DNA of 64,000 nt from Lepidodermella squamata (taxonomy: Eukaryota; Gastrotricha). The DNA lies in the NCBI GenBank assembly GCA_047495785.1, contig JBLDXI010000021.1, positions 248,001 to 312,000 of the forward strand, written 5' to 3'. Under the pieces are notes generated by a model that had not been told where the DNA came from, did not search any database, and saw only the letters and a list, made by a program, of their open reading frames with translations. The translations under genes were made by a program, and so were the position numbers. Positions 51,037-63,083 of the stretch are shown here, in pieces. How positions within the stretch are numbered: the first letter of the stretch is position 1; every line of letters begins with the position of its first letter.

Positions 51037-54000
51037 GACGCAAGTTGTGTGGGTAGAAATGTCTTGTAATAAAGAGTCTATAAAAGGAATCTCGACATGT
51101 AGGTGTTTGTTCTTCGACAAATTTTCACAAGATGCTGTAACAAAACAAATTTGGTGGCATAGGCAAGTGCCCGCCGACCTGCCTAGGCAAATAGGGGCGC
51201 TGGGAAACGACCGTCGCGTGTCTAAAATTTCGCGATGTCTCGCCAGCCGCGGTCGTAAAATCGGCAGCCGGCTGCTAGCGAACCAGTGCGAACAGATCAT
51301 CAGCTGCAGTAAAATCGTATATAGCCCCGTCTGGCGCGAGAGAAATTAAGTCGTCGAATTTTACCGCTTATAGCTGGTTGGTGCTAGTAGTAGCTAGTAC
51401 CAAACTGGTAGTAAGCGAAACGCACCCGAGGTTGCTACACCTGCGCGCTCCCGCGTCTAAGAAAAACACGGCAGACATAACGGCAAGGAATCAACAGGCG
51501 CAGACGCCCGCCCACCCGCCGTCGTCTAAAAACACGAGATAGCCATCGAGATATATAGCGTTGATACATTACGTAAATTTTGTTATTCCGACAACTAAAC
51601 GGCCGGAGTGGTAGAGTACGCGCACCAGCGCAGCCATGTGTTCTGCTTGTTCTACGTTTCTTTCGCCAGCCAGACTTTGGCAATACGATATATAATATCG
51701 CGTTATAAAAACGGCTCATCTCACTGCAAAAAGTGTGCCAGCTTACGATGTGATAGTAATTAACATGGCAATGTGGCCTATGTCAAGCGCGCGCCTTCGA
51801 AAGTAATAAAAGTTTGAATGAATTAAATATCGTCAGCCGATAAATTCAAGGCTTGTGGTTAAATAGCAATGACGAGGTGTGATACACTTATATTCTCGGT
51901 TTGTGAGGTGTTTGCACACGCGCGCATCCGCACCTACGGTGTAGTGCGCTCTACGCTGATTGGTCCGTGCGAATAGCCAATGGGAGAACAGACGCCACCC
52001 TTTCGCTCGCTTGGCAAATATTAGTCATATGCTTTACATTTTAGGTATGGCTATAGCAGCCTTCTTTATAAAACAGCAGCGTTTTTTCGCCGCACCCCTA
52101 CCCGCCCATCTTGCGTCTAATTTTATTAGGCGAAAAAACATCTAGCTCGTTAGCAAGTGGAAAATCAGATAGCGAGTATACCTACCGACTAGGTGCGGAA
52201 TATCAGTATGGACGCGCTCTTTTTCGTTGTTATTTAGCTGAAATTGTTGGCAGATTGATTTTTGCGCGAGCGACCCAGCTCGGCACGTGTCGCTGTCGAC
52301 AGCACGTAGCGCGGCAAGGCGGAGATGGCAATCTGTTCGTGGCTGTTGAAATTTTATACATCTTCTAACGAAGCCAATTTAGCCGCTTCGAACACACGAT
52401 AACATAAGGCGCGCGCATACACAGAGAGGCAACTAGCAACGGGCTCTGTCAAACATGCCACTAGGAATAGGGCGTGTAAATTCCTTCCTGAAAATTTTTC
52501 GAAAAATACGCGACAGTAAAAAGACGATTAACTCACAGATTACTTTGCCGCTGTTCTATTATATCGAGGGTAAAAATGAGGCAAGAAAAAAATACGATGG
52601 CATGTCAACTTTTAATGGTTAATAAGCTAACCGATTGTTAGGTCATCGTCGATCGAAAACGCAATCGAACCGCTTTGTGTGACCCTGAAAGAGCACACGA
52701 GCCGCAGAAGCAATGGCCATGGGGCGTTCTCACTGTTTCCTAACCATGAGCGGGGCGCGTGTCACCGAGAACGCGATCTCGGCATTCGGCTTTTGAAGAC
52801 AGTTTTTTTGCTAGTGATTACGCCATAGCAAGTTAAACGGACCCTCGCTTGCTTATAAAGCAATTTCGCGCGGTTTTCGCCGTGTTTTTTTTCTTCTTTG
52901 GCCATTTTTCTACATGCCTGCTATACAACTCAATGAAACGACTCAATCATTGAATGAGAATTTTCCCAAGAGCCCAAAACACTAGGCTGTTGTCTGCCCT
53001 CATTAATAAGATGCTCGTCAATTTTGGTTTTTATTCGCAGATTTTAATGCCAATTGAAAAGATGACAATTCGTTTCGAGATTTTTCGAGACTCTTTGATT
53101 TTAATTTCGAAGCATCAAGAAATTTTCCGACTTCTCCCAGGTATAATTTCTAGATCTCGAATATCCTAAAGAGTATCTCGTGGCTTGACGGTAAATAATT
53201 GCGACTAGAAAGTAAATTAACAAGGTGAAATTTCCCGATACGTATCGGCTCGTAGCTCCTAGTTGTACGCTATGGTGTCGTAAACTTGGTGAAATAGTAC
53301 ATTCCTGTCTATTCCTCCAAGATGTTGATCGATAGCCTCTCGGTCCGTTATGCTACCTGCGTGCTGCGAGCCCTAACTCAGCTAATTATACGTGTAGAAA
53401 TTTTGTCCTTTACCTGTTCATCCGTCTCATAGTTGAATCTTCAATGCTTCTTCGCAAAGTTTCGAGACGAATTTGCGCGGAATTTGCGCGGCATAGACAC
53501 ATGTCTCAAAATTAGAAATTATTTCTCATCCTGATCTAAATTATACTCCTCAGGGAGGGCTAGACGGCTTCACTAAAGGTAAAAAGAGACTTCTTTAATG
53601 CTAAAGGTCGCGTACATTTTTGAAGTAGAGGGCTTGTTTTGAGGACGTTAAATTAATTAAAATTATAACTCTTGATGCTATTTTAGGCAATTTATGTCTG
53701 ATCAGTTCTTGGGAGAGTTGGGAGATTGATATTGTTTTTTTGACAATTGTGTAACGAGCAGCAATTAGTCGGACATGTATGGGTTTAATGGAACCTGATT
53801 CCCCTCGGTGTACATTTCTTTATTTTGAAACGGGATGAAAATTTGCTTCACATGGAATTACAGCGTTACATCAGCGTCAATAAATTCAGCGTCGAAGTAA
53901 TGTCTCGAAAGTAATGTCTCCTTCACTAATATGAACACGTTCTGTTAAATTCTTGCGGTTCGAACCTATATGCGGTTTGCGATTATTTCACTTTCCGAAA

Positions 54001-55828
54001 TTCAAATGGGAGCGTCTCTTCTTCTTGTACTCAATATCGGATACAAAAAAGTAAAAAATTCTGGACAAATGTGAGGATGAAATGGTGGAAATTGTGAAGT
54101 AGCAAACCCGTGGCCTGGCTACATGTGGACAATTTCCAAATACGTATATTCAACATTATTTCCTGTCAATTGGTCGTCGCGCGCGCGGAAGAAAGTGCAA
54201 TGTTTACAAAACGACTTCTTGAGATGAATCGAAAAGATTTATTTATCAAACTTTGATAATTTCTCCAAATCGGAATTACCTGTAAAAGTTGTCACCTTTT
54301 ACATTTACTGCATTATTACCTGTAGCTAATGTGTGGCTAAGGTGACCCCGCTCTTTCAAATGGCGCCATCCCTTTCTGCGTAGGACGCGCAATTTTTGCG
54401 CTACAGGTAAAAATGGACATAGCTTTTTGGCTATTACGCGTGAAAACATGGTTTGCTGGCGCCTCATTCTTCTTCGCGATCCCCACATTTTTAGTGCACG
54501 GATTTTCAATTACCTATCTTTTTCATCATTAAGGGGCCTGATAAGACGATTCGCAAAAGATTAGCTTATTCATTAAGTGCCGAGGCCGTTTACTAAAATG
54601 GGACAAGTTCGCGCTTATCGGCATGTATTAGCAATGAATCATTCACTTGTGAATATTGATATGAGCCATTGGCCGCCAATAATTTTTTCGAATAATGCCC
54701 CCTAAAACGACGACCCCAGTGGATATAAATCTTGGTCTTCGACATGTCGACGAAATCCGAGTCTTAGTCTACTTGGCTCAAGGGGGTGCGTGTTGGAGAT
54801 ATTCGCCGTCATAGACTTGTTGTTTATTGCTTTGTCGTGAATGATGGATTGATGGCTATTAAGTTAATGGCTATGAGGTCATGAGGTTAATGGCTATACA
54901 CTTATTTTTGGACTTGAGTAATTTAAGTAATATAAATCTTTTGATGAATAATTTTGAAACCGGGTTTTCAAATTACTGACGTATATTATGAATCCGTCAA
55001 TAAGTCATTTTCGGCCGAATATGGACATAGCTTTTTTTCCGCGCTCATGACGAATAGCTTGGTCATCGTAGCGCTGTCCGAAATGAGAGTCCCCACAATG
55101 TCCAAAGTTGGACAAAAATCAACTGAAAAATCAGCTCACCGAGAATTGAATTGAATTCAATATGACCTAGTTGTGTGTTCTGCATTTTTTCTTTTCACCA
55201 TTTGATAACTTTTGCAGCAAATCTGCGTCGCCTCCAACCTTGATCCCTGGCTAATGATTTCTCCTGAATTTCAAGCAATTCAAGGTCCATTAACAAAATT
55301 GAGTAAAAAAAAGCCATAAGTCGGGTTTATATAATAATAAGCTTTATTATTTTGAGGTTACACAACGAAGCTAGAATAATTGCAAGCAAAATAAACAACG
55401 ATTTCAACGAGATATGACGATTATAACAACTTTACGAGAAGTAATCAGGCATAATTTAGCTGAAAATGATCACAATTCAATTATAAAGCAGGAATAGATA
55501 ATATGTCATTATTACCGAGGAAAATCAAGTATGGCCGACACAACGTCTCGAAGTGTTTATTCATGAAAATAAAGCAGCAGAAAATTGTTTATCACGTTTT
55601 CATCACTTCGTTTTTATTCACTCGAAAGAAAAAATAGAAATAAGTATAACAACCATTGTCGATTTTTTTAATCTTTATCAAAGCAGTCAGCTTGATTACA
55701 TGCAGGATAGCTTTGCAATTGACTTTCAACAAAACCAGCATTACGCATTCCAAATAAATTTATAAAGCACATCAATAACAAAATTTGTATTCAAGGTCCT
55801 TTCAAGTGTTTTCAAGGCAATGAGTTAT
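51037..55828. other. long upstream region of the LIM-homeobox gene and 3' flank of MVP
   Basis: About 4.8 kb without a supportable gene. The first 1.4 kb is CpG-rich and includes a TATA-like TTATAAAAA near 51701-51709, oriented for plus-strand reading, and several GC-rich blocks suited to a developmental promoter. Further out are a small inverted-repeat element (54275-54415) and short local duplications (53896-53922, 54862-54897). The last part should be the MVP 3' UTR; minus-strand AATAAA sites occur near 55343 and 55613. Confidence 0.45.
54275..54415. repeat. small inverted-repeat element (MITE-like)
   Basis: TTACCTGTA occurs in direct orientation at 54276-54284 and 54316-54324, and inverted as TACAGGTAA at 54402-54410. 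The pair 54311-54326 and 54400-54415 matches at 15 of 16 bases as inverted repeats enclosing about 73 bases. The neighbouring sequence also has a short hairpin (GTAAAAG at 54282-54288 with CTTTTAC at 54296-54302). No transposase is present, and no clear target-site duplication was seen. Confidence 0.45.
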
Positions 55829-58810
55829 TTAAGCACTGCTGCCCTCTTCATCATTGTCGTCATTGCGGGGCTGAGGGCGGTTTGAAGCCGGACCCATCAG
55901 AGCGCCGCCCCCAATAAGACCATTGGCAGTCTGGAGCAGATTGATCGGCGTCGTTCCGTCCGTAATCAGGGCAGTGTGGAGGCCAAGGGCCTTCAACATA
56001 CGGACCTGGTGGTCAGGACCGGCAGAGGCCATGGCGCGGATGGTATCGGCGCCCAGGGCAGTGACCATGTGCGAGAATTTCTCGACTTCAATATCCGCCA
56101 TCTTCTTCTTCTTTCCGATTTCCAACTCGGCAACTTCACGCTGGTAGGACAGTTCCCGGTCACGGGCGTCGGTAAGACGTTGCAGCTCAGCCTCGGCTTC
56201 AATGCGGGTCGCCTCAGCTCGCAATTTAGCCTGCTCAACCGCGGCTTCGGCCTCAATTCGGCTCGCCTCGGTCTTGCTGCGAGCCTCAGCCTTAGCCTGA
56301 CCAGCAGCTTCAACGCTCGCGCTCTCGGCCTGCAGTTCCAAGAGTTGACGGCGCGACTTCTCAGCCTCAGCCTCATCGGCGAGCTTCTGGCGCTCGAGGC
56401 GGCCACGCGCCTCCTGCTCGCGGCGTTCAGCCTCGTGCTTCGCCGTTGCCTCTTGGCTCGAGGTCGTGATTTCAATCGCCAGTTGGACGGATTTCATCAA
56501 CGAATCGCGAGTGCGTTGGTCGACCGGTTGAACCTCTTGAATATCAACGGAGCTGATGACAAGCAGGTTAGCCGGGAAAACCAGCTGGTCGCGGATTTTA
56601 CCAGACGTGGCGTCGATTCCGAAAACAGAGGCACGGATCAACTTCGCCGAATTTCGGTGGAAATCGTCGAAAGTAACGCCGGCAACTGCACCGCGAATTC
56701 GGCTGGCAATCGCCTTGGTCGCATCTCCGACGAAATCGGGGACGGAGAACAGCTTAGCGGCAACAGAGTCATCAACGCCGCCCTCAGCGTTACGAGTGAC
56801 ATCGAAATGCCAGTTGTAGGAAAGTTTCAACTCCAATTGCGCATGATCGGCAGTTTCAACTCGAATGCGGTCGGTCATGAAGTCAGGGCCGAGAAGCAGG
56901 GCAAGAGCTCGGATCTTGTTGGTCGTCTTCGGAGTGCCGCCCGAGAGAGCCAGTTGCGTGAATTGTTCATCGGGTTCGAGCATAACGAGATCAGGGCCGA
57001 AAACAACGCGCGCCTTTTTGCGCTTGTAATCGTAGATTTGAACAGCAGCATTGTGAGGAACACGGAAAGCGACAACGCGGGTCTTGTCGCGGGACTTAGG
57101 AGCGGTATCGCGGTATTGGCCACGTTCAGCTCGGTCAGCCAACGGGTCCTTATCACCCCGCAAAAGATCTTCGATTCCAGGCGACAGTTCCTTGAGAAAA
57201 AATTGAGAAAATATATAATTCCTCCTTAATAAATTTGACGGAGGCGAAAAAATGATTTTCGCTCTATATCAAAGATTATTTTCCATTCCAGAAATCAATT
57301 TTCCTTAAAAATATGGCAATTCATATTTACCTTCTCCCATAGTTCTTCCTCATCCGTGATCATGTAGGCAGTTGGCCCCAAAATCGAACGAATGCGTCCG
57401 CTCTTGATGTTGCGAACGTAGATACCTTCGTTTTCATCCAGAGGAATGGCCGATCGCTTGCAAACAACTTCGACTTCGACCGGAGGAACGTATTCCTTCG
57501 GACCGCGAATCAGCCAACGATCACCAGGCTGGCGGGCAGTTTTCAAGTCAGAATCCTGGAACGGCTCGCCGGCACGAACTAGCAAACCTTCGAATTCCGC
57601 GAGAACATACACGTCCTGAATGCCGCGTTCGAGACGCTCACCAGGCAGGAGGAAAAATGACTTCTCCCCCTTGACTAGACGCTTACGACCCAGGAGATTA
57701 GTGTTAGTCGTCTCATCATAAGGGTCCAAAATGACGCAATATTGGCGATTCGTCAGTGTGATCTTAGGAACAATGCCAACGACTTCTTCGTAGACATTTG
57801 GAATGTGAGCCTCGGTCATGCTCAGCGTGATCAGCCATTCTTCACCAGTCTTGCGTTCAATGTTAAAATCGTCTTTGAAGCTTTTCAACGCGCGGACATG
57901 GAGCGCATTCTTCTCAGTCAAAGTGACAGCGTTAACAACCGAGACGACTTCCTCGTACGCACCCGGCAGGTACGAACCAGTTTGCTTAACGATCCATTCC
58001 TCGCCGGCAACTCGGTTCACTTTGCTTCGATCGTTGCATTCGCGGCGGGCGCGTAGGCGAAGGGCTTGGTTAGGCTTGATCACAACGCTGCACACTGTTT
58101 CATCGACCGCAACCTCCTTGCGGGGAATGTAGGTGCCTGTGGAAGTGGGCAAATAAATGCGAATGAAAACAACTGTCTGATAAATAATTCACACATGGTA
58201 GCCACAAAATCGATTATTAACTACATGCAAATGTGCAAGACTCAAATTTATCGATCTCGTCATGTCATCAAAAATATAAAAATTTACCCGGTCCTTCAAA
58301 CAGCCACTCCTCGCCGGCCTGCTTGAACTCGCCCTTTTTAAGCTCAAAATCAACAAGAGCACGGAGACGCAAAGCGCTATTTGCAGGCACTGTCCGTAGG
58401 GGAGCGACAGTCTGCTTCAAAACTTCGCCAGGGTAGAGAGGGAAAGGCTCTTGAGAGAGGCGAATTTCTTGATCTCCGTGAAGCAACTTCACTTGCCCGT
58501 GAGAATCCAAAGCGACATTGCCATCAGCATCTTTTACTGCCGGATTTTCAATTATGCAGTAATGGTTCGGAGCAACCGTGATCATACGATCAGGACCAAA
58601 CACGACACTGAAAAAATTATAAACCATTAAATATATGAATTAACATTCCAATATATCAACGTACCGCTCATGTTCGTTCCTGATGAAGGTTTTCGGACCA
58701 ACTTCGACACGAGTGACATTGGTGTTTTGATCAAGAACGTGGATGAAATAATAGGGTGGAATTCGGAAAATAGAGTTATCCTGAGCGCTACCGCCACCTC
58801 GTTGAGCCAT
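55829..58810 (-). CDS. MVP: major vault protein
   Basis: Four exons, 58810..58665, 58607..58288, 58136..57331 and 57190..55829, encode 877 residues (human 893). The N-terminus has a Gly-rich leader, then [17 protein letters not shown] and [15 protein letters not shown]. Structural MVP repeats fill residues about 10-510 ([59 protein letters not shown]). The shoulder domain covers about 515-650 ([58 protein letters not shown]). An Ala/Glu/Arg-rich cap helix follows, then [12 protein letters not shown] near the end. MVP forms the whole shell of the vault ribonucleoprotein particle. All domains are complete and no truncation is seen. Insects such as Drosophila and the nematode C. elegans lack MVP, so the gene helps narrow the host lineage. 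Confidence 0.98.
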
Positions 58811-61132
58811 TTTTGTGTAATTAACTCGATAAACTTCTACTCCAGAAAAATTGTTGTAGGAAGTATGAATGAAGTAGGCCGATCTAAAAAACTGGAACAG
58901 TACTGATTCTGCCAAAAGTGCTACAGGTACATATCATTTCCTGATTCTGCATCATCAGATTATCTGAGTTATAGAAAATTTGTCCATGAATACCTGAGAT
59001 GGTGAGAATTCTGGATCATTACAGGATTTCAATTAACTAAAACAGTGGCATTCTAAACCTGGTTTTATTTACTAGTCAACAAGCTAAAACAGTGAAAGCC
59101 TAAATTGCATTAAGCTCCGCCCTTTTATACAACATAATAATTATGTTTATTCTTCAAGGAATTGAGATATGAAATTGAACGCTTGAAAGCTATAATAAAT
59201 TTCAAAGCATTGCTGATATTTGAACGACTCTCCAATGATCACTATTTAAATTATCAGTCGAAAGAGTCGCATTGGTTCCGATTAGTCTAACGGCATAATT
59301 ACTCCTAAAGTATTCAATATCGATGGCTCAAGCACAACCATCAAGCCATTACGAAGTGAACAAAGCATCCGAAATATAAAAACAGAAAAATAAAAAATGT
59401 AATTAATTGGACATTAAAAGTCTTAGTGCAATATCAAACAACCTGTGTCACTTACTGCGCTTTCCGCCCGCACTGAATTCTTCTAGTAAATTAACCAAAC
59501 AAATACTAACTCATATATTCTGTGAAGCAGATTTATATGCCCCTGCGAGCTCAAAATGAAGAAAATCCAGGCTGGAGTTTAAGGTAATGTGATGGAGCAA
59601 CGAAAGATCAGTAGGTAATTGAAAAGCTGAACAATGGAGTGAGGGAATTGAGAATAAGTACGCTAAATACGATAAGCGAGATCAGAAGAACGGTACTTGA
59701 AAAAACTCAACACTATCCAAGGCCTTGAATTTTCCTGCAATATATAGGGATATCAGAGCCATGACGAAATCTTGCGCGAATGCATGTGCATGATGCAACC
59801 CGTTGTATGCAACTAAGGACTGATAAGGTTAGGGCGAACCACGCAATTCCTAACTTTAACACCGGAAAGCGTCAAAAAGCAGCTAAAAACCCAGCAGAAA
59901 AAATCATCAGCTGATTCATTATCAGTTTTATCAACAAATAAAAAATGATGCAAAGGTCATTCTAATTAGGCATAAAACATTTTTATCATGTCATAAACAT
60001 AAAACTCACAATATTTGAGTAATTTTTGGACAAGTTCGAAGTTCGATTTTTGGGGTGCGGTCGAAGGCCTGATGATAGCATTCGATAACCGATAGCGTTC
60101 AAAGTAGGTGTTGCCGATTCTTGATACCGCTCTCCATGTCATACGCCAGATGGAACGCCAGCAATGGAACGCCGCAAAATCAATCTGCAATGGGTAACGG
60201 AAAGAAAAGCATGCGCTGGTTGCCTCATCGACTGAAGGCGGACGATTCCTCTGACGAGTGTTTCGAATCGAGCGATTGATATCGGGCCTCGGGCCAAATC
60301 CAATTTTTCCAGATTCATGCGTTAACGTCTAACTTGTACAATTTTACAAGCTTGACGGGTGGGCTAGTGAGGTTTGAGGTTCATGCTAGAAAGGCGGATG
60401 CCGTGCATGTTAGTGTAAGTATTCACGCATTCTCCCATGCAACTTCGCTCCTGACCACTACCAAATGAATGCCACTACTCTCCGCTGTGGAATTCGATGG
60501 AAGTTTGACCATAGGCAATGAGGGATGGTAACATATCGGAATGCGCATCTGCCTAAAATTCCACGATTATTGGTATTGGAGCAACTCGGTGTGCTTATCG
60601 GTGAGCGGTGAGCGGTCTTTCTAACTCTGCAAATATTCGGCCCAGCGCTGCGTCATGTAAGCAATTTTAGGCTCATTAATCCGTTACCTACATGTAATCA
60701 TGGTCTCGGCTGTCATGTACAGCGTACCGCAAATGTACTTCGTTTGCAGCTTTGTTAGGAGGTTGATTTTTCACGAAATAATGCTGCTTGTTATTAATAA
60801 GTGGGGAATCGAAGTTTTATCAGTCTAAACGCCAGTTCCTTGTCACTTATTTTAGCATCCTATTGTTCACGTCTGTTTCCGAGTTTTCGATCTGAACCAG
60901 ACTCCTTATAGCTGTTTCTTCGGAAGTTAAGTCTATTGTTTTTTACTGTTAATCCACTCGCACGCTACTCGCTCCCACTCACTGCATTATTCTTGTAATG
61001 CCATGTCTTAGGTTGTAGAGTTCCAATACTCTTTTGCTGATTTTGGCGTGAGGCTAAACTATCACGGTGACAAGGCATATCAACTGCATATATTATTTTA
61101 TTCAATCTTGTCTTTAATTAGCTCATTTACTA
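58811..61132. other. intergenic between MVP and Topors (divergent promoters)
   Basis: About 2.3 kb with no gene supported. A weak tandem duplication (AACTAAAACAGTGGCATTCT near 59039 and AGCTAAAACAGTGAAAGCCT near 59091) and a GTGAGCG doublet near 60601-60615 are visible. The MVP and Topors genes diverge from this region, so both promoters should lie in it. An ATTAG acceptor-like site ends at 61121, 11 bases before the Topors ATG. Confidence 0.5.
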
Positions 61133-62885
61133 ATGATGGAAAGCGATGTTGAAATCGCCCAAACGAATGCAACTACAACCGTTATTTCAGGTCAGACGGT
61201 ATCGGGGTCAGACTCTGTACACAAGGAACCTCGAACGCCTTCAGTGACACCTCCGGGATCTCCAGTTCGCCGAACGGCGACTCCAAACGGCCCTAGCTGC
61301 CCTGTCTGCTTAGGCCCCATCGACAACGTTTCTTTCACAGATACATGTGCTCACGAGTTTTGTTTTGCTTGCCTCGTACAATGGACGCGTGTGAAGCCTG
61401 AATGTCCATTATGCAAACGAAAGTTTCAAGTGATCATGTAAGAACTCCCAGAAAAACAGCGTAGTTAATGATTTACGAGTACTGATTTCATCTAGGTATG
61501 ACAACAAATCGGCAATTCAATTTTCAAAACTCCATGTGAATGAAATTCAACCGGAGCGGCCACCTGAGCCTGCTGTGCTATCAGATCTCCGCCTCTTCCG
61601 TTTTCCGTCTACACTTGCCTCTTCTTCTGATTTCATGCGGCGGAACCAGAGCCGTGAAGTTGCTGCTATTCGTCGGCGTCTGCAGCAAATGGTTGATGAA
61701 TGGCGTCAGCGATCTCTCGAGCATATGCGCTTGCGGCTATATAGAAACCGTCTCAAGACCGTGGTTCCATCGAATGGTCGTATCCGCGAAGCTACGCCAA
61801 ATTTTTTTAGACGTTATCCGGCTTCAATTCATCGTTTATTACCCTTCATTAATCGGGAGTTGCGGGTGCTATTCGAAAGTGACAACCGCGAGAAGGCACG
61901 ACTGCTCAATTTGATTAATAGCCTGCTTCCAAGATATCCAATCACCTCAGAAGAGTTCATCGGTGCTGTTCGACCTTTCCTCGGCTCTCGGGCTTCTCGC
62001 TTTTGCAATGAATTGATGACCTTCGCTAAATGCCCATATGATTTGGCTGGCTATGACCGTAATGCGATTTACGAAGCGGATGCGCCGCCGATTGATGTTG
62101 ATGCCGAGCCAGAAGTGGAACCAGCTCATTTAGTCGACTTACTCGGCTCACCTGAATTCAATCCAAACCAAGGTGTTCGCTCGTCTTTCGCTGAAATTCC
62201 AACATCATCGTCATCGATATCTGTTCCCCCAGCTCCCCGACTTCCGCTTCCATCATCGACCGAAGCTTATACCATCGAAATAAGCAGTGATTCAAGCAGT
62301 GAATCCGAGTCTGAAGATTCATGGGTCGATGTTGATACAATCCAACGCGCTGGCGTTGTCTCTCAACAACCATCCGTCACCATAGTCCCTTCTGAAACCA
62401 GCCGCAACTCGATGGGAAACGATGACGACGAAACGTTGTCTTCAGCAGGTTCGGATTGTTTAATTGTTGGCTTTGATAAACCGTGGGAGCAACGAACACC
62501 GGTTCATTTAACGTCTGAATCAGATGACGAGAGAGCTCAAGCTAGCGGACTCGTTTCAGAAGTCCGTGAATCAGAAAACGTCGTTGATATGCGGAAGAGG
62601 CAGAGGGAGACTGAGGCAATTTCTTGTTCGAGCGATGAAGACCAATCGCCATCTCCATCTGCTTTAGCTGCTCGGGGTAAAAGGTGGTCACCTCGAGCGT
62701 TGTTAGCCGCAGCTTCCGGCGCATCTCGCTCTTCTTTCTTTCCCCCTCTTTTGACTGCCGATATGCAAAGCGACCCGGATGGCAGTTCGTCGTCCATGCG
62801 TGACGCTTCTACCGATTCGGGAAATGAAGATAGAGGTCAGGTTAAAACAAATAGCCATCGACGGAAAAGTCAAAGGCTCGCCTGA
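61133..62885 (+). CDS. TOPORS: E3 ubiquitin/SUMO ligase Topors
   Basis: Two exons, 61133..61437 and 61496..62885, encode 564 residues. A C3HC4 RING finger lies at residues 56-94 (C56, C59, C72, H74, C77, C80, C91, C94; CPVCLGPIDN...CAHEFCFACLVQW...CPLCKRKF). The Topors-specific central helical region follows (RRLQQMVDEWRQRSLEHMRL and later SRFCNELMTFAKCPYDL, which fits the conserved domain for TOP1 and lamin-associated roles). A SUMO-interaction-like motif TIEISSDSSSESESED occurs near residue 370. A second motif, SDCLIVGFDKPWEQRTPVHL, matches the conserved Topors CVIVGxxKPxxERTP box. The tail is Ser- and Lys/Arg-rich. Topors ligates ubiquitin and SUMO to p53 and other nuclear proteins. It is short compared with human TOPORS (about 1,045 residues), mainly in the C-terminal RS region. 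Confidence 0.9.
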
Positions 62886-62989
62886 GATCTTGGTCCTTTT
62901 TTATGATATAAATCGACAAGCAAATAAGAGATAAGTATTGTAAAAAGAAAAAAAGATACGCGACTCTTTCTCACTTCTCATAAAATTTG

Positions 62990-62995
62990 AATAAA
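62990..62995 (+). terminator. Topors polyadenylation signal
   Basis: AATAAA 105 bases after the Topors stop. A T-rich acceptor-like site (TTGTTTTATAG, AG at 63034-63035) follows about 40 bases later, ahead of the CK2 beta ATG at 63084. Confidence 0.6.
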
Positions 62996-63083
62996 TTGCC
63001 TTATTAAACTGGTTTGGCACCCTCTTGTTTTATAGGTTTTTAATAACCAAAGCTTCAATCTGTCGCCGAATACGGAGGACGAA

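Noticed and set aside
51037-51300. N-terminal extension of the LIM-homeobox protein to the ATG at 51300
   Set aside because: The 88 extra residues are Arg/Cys/Trp-rich and unlike Lhx N-termini; the downstream ATG at 51036 is preferred, though the frame is open and this is not certain.
55976-57229. 417-codon plus-strand open frame opposite MVP
   Set aside because: It is an antisense shadow of the Ala/Glu/Arg-rich cap-helix exon of MVP; no domain or family resemblance and no own splice or poly(A) context.
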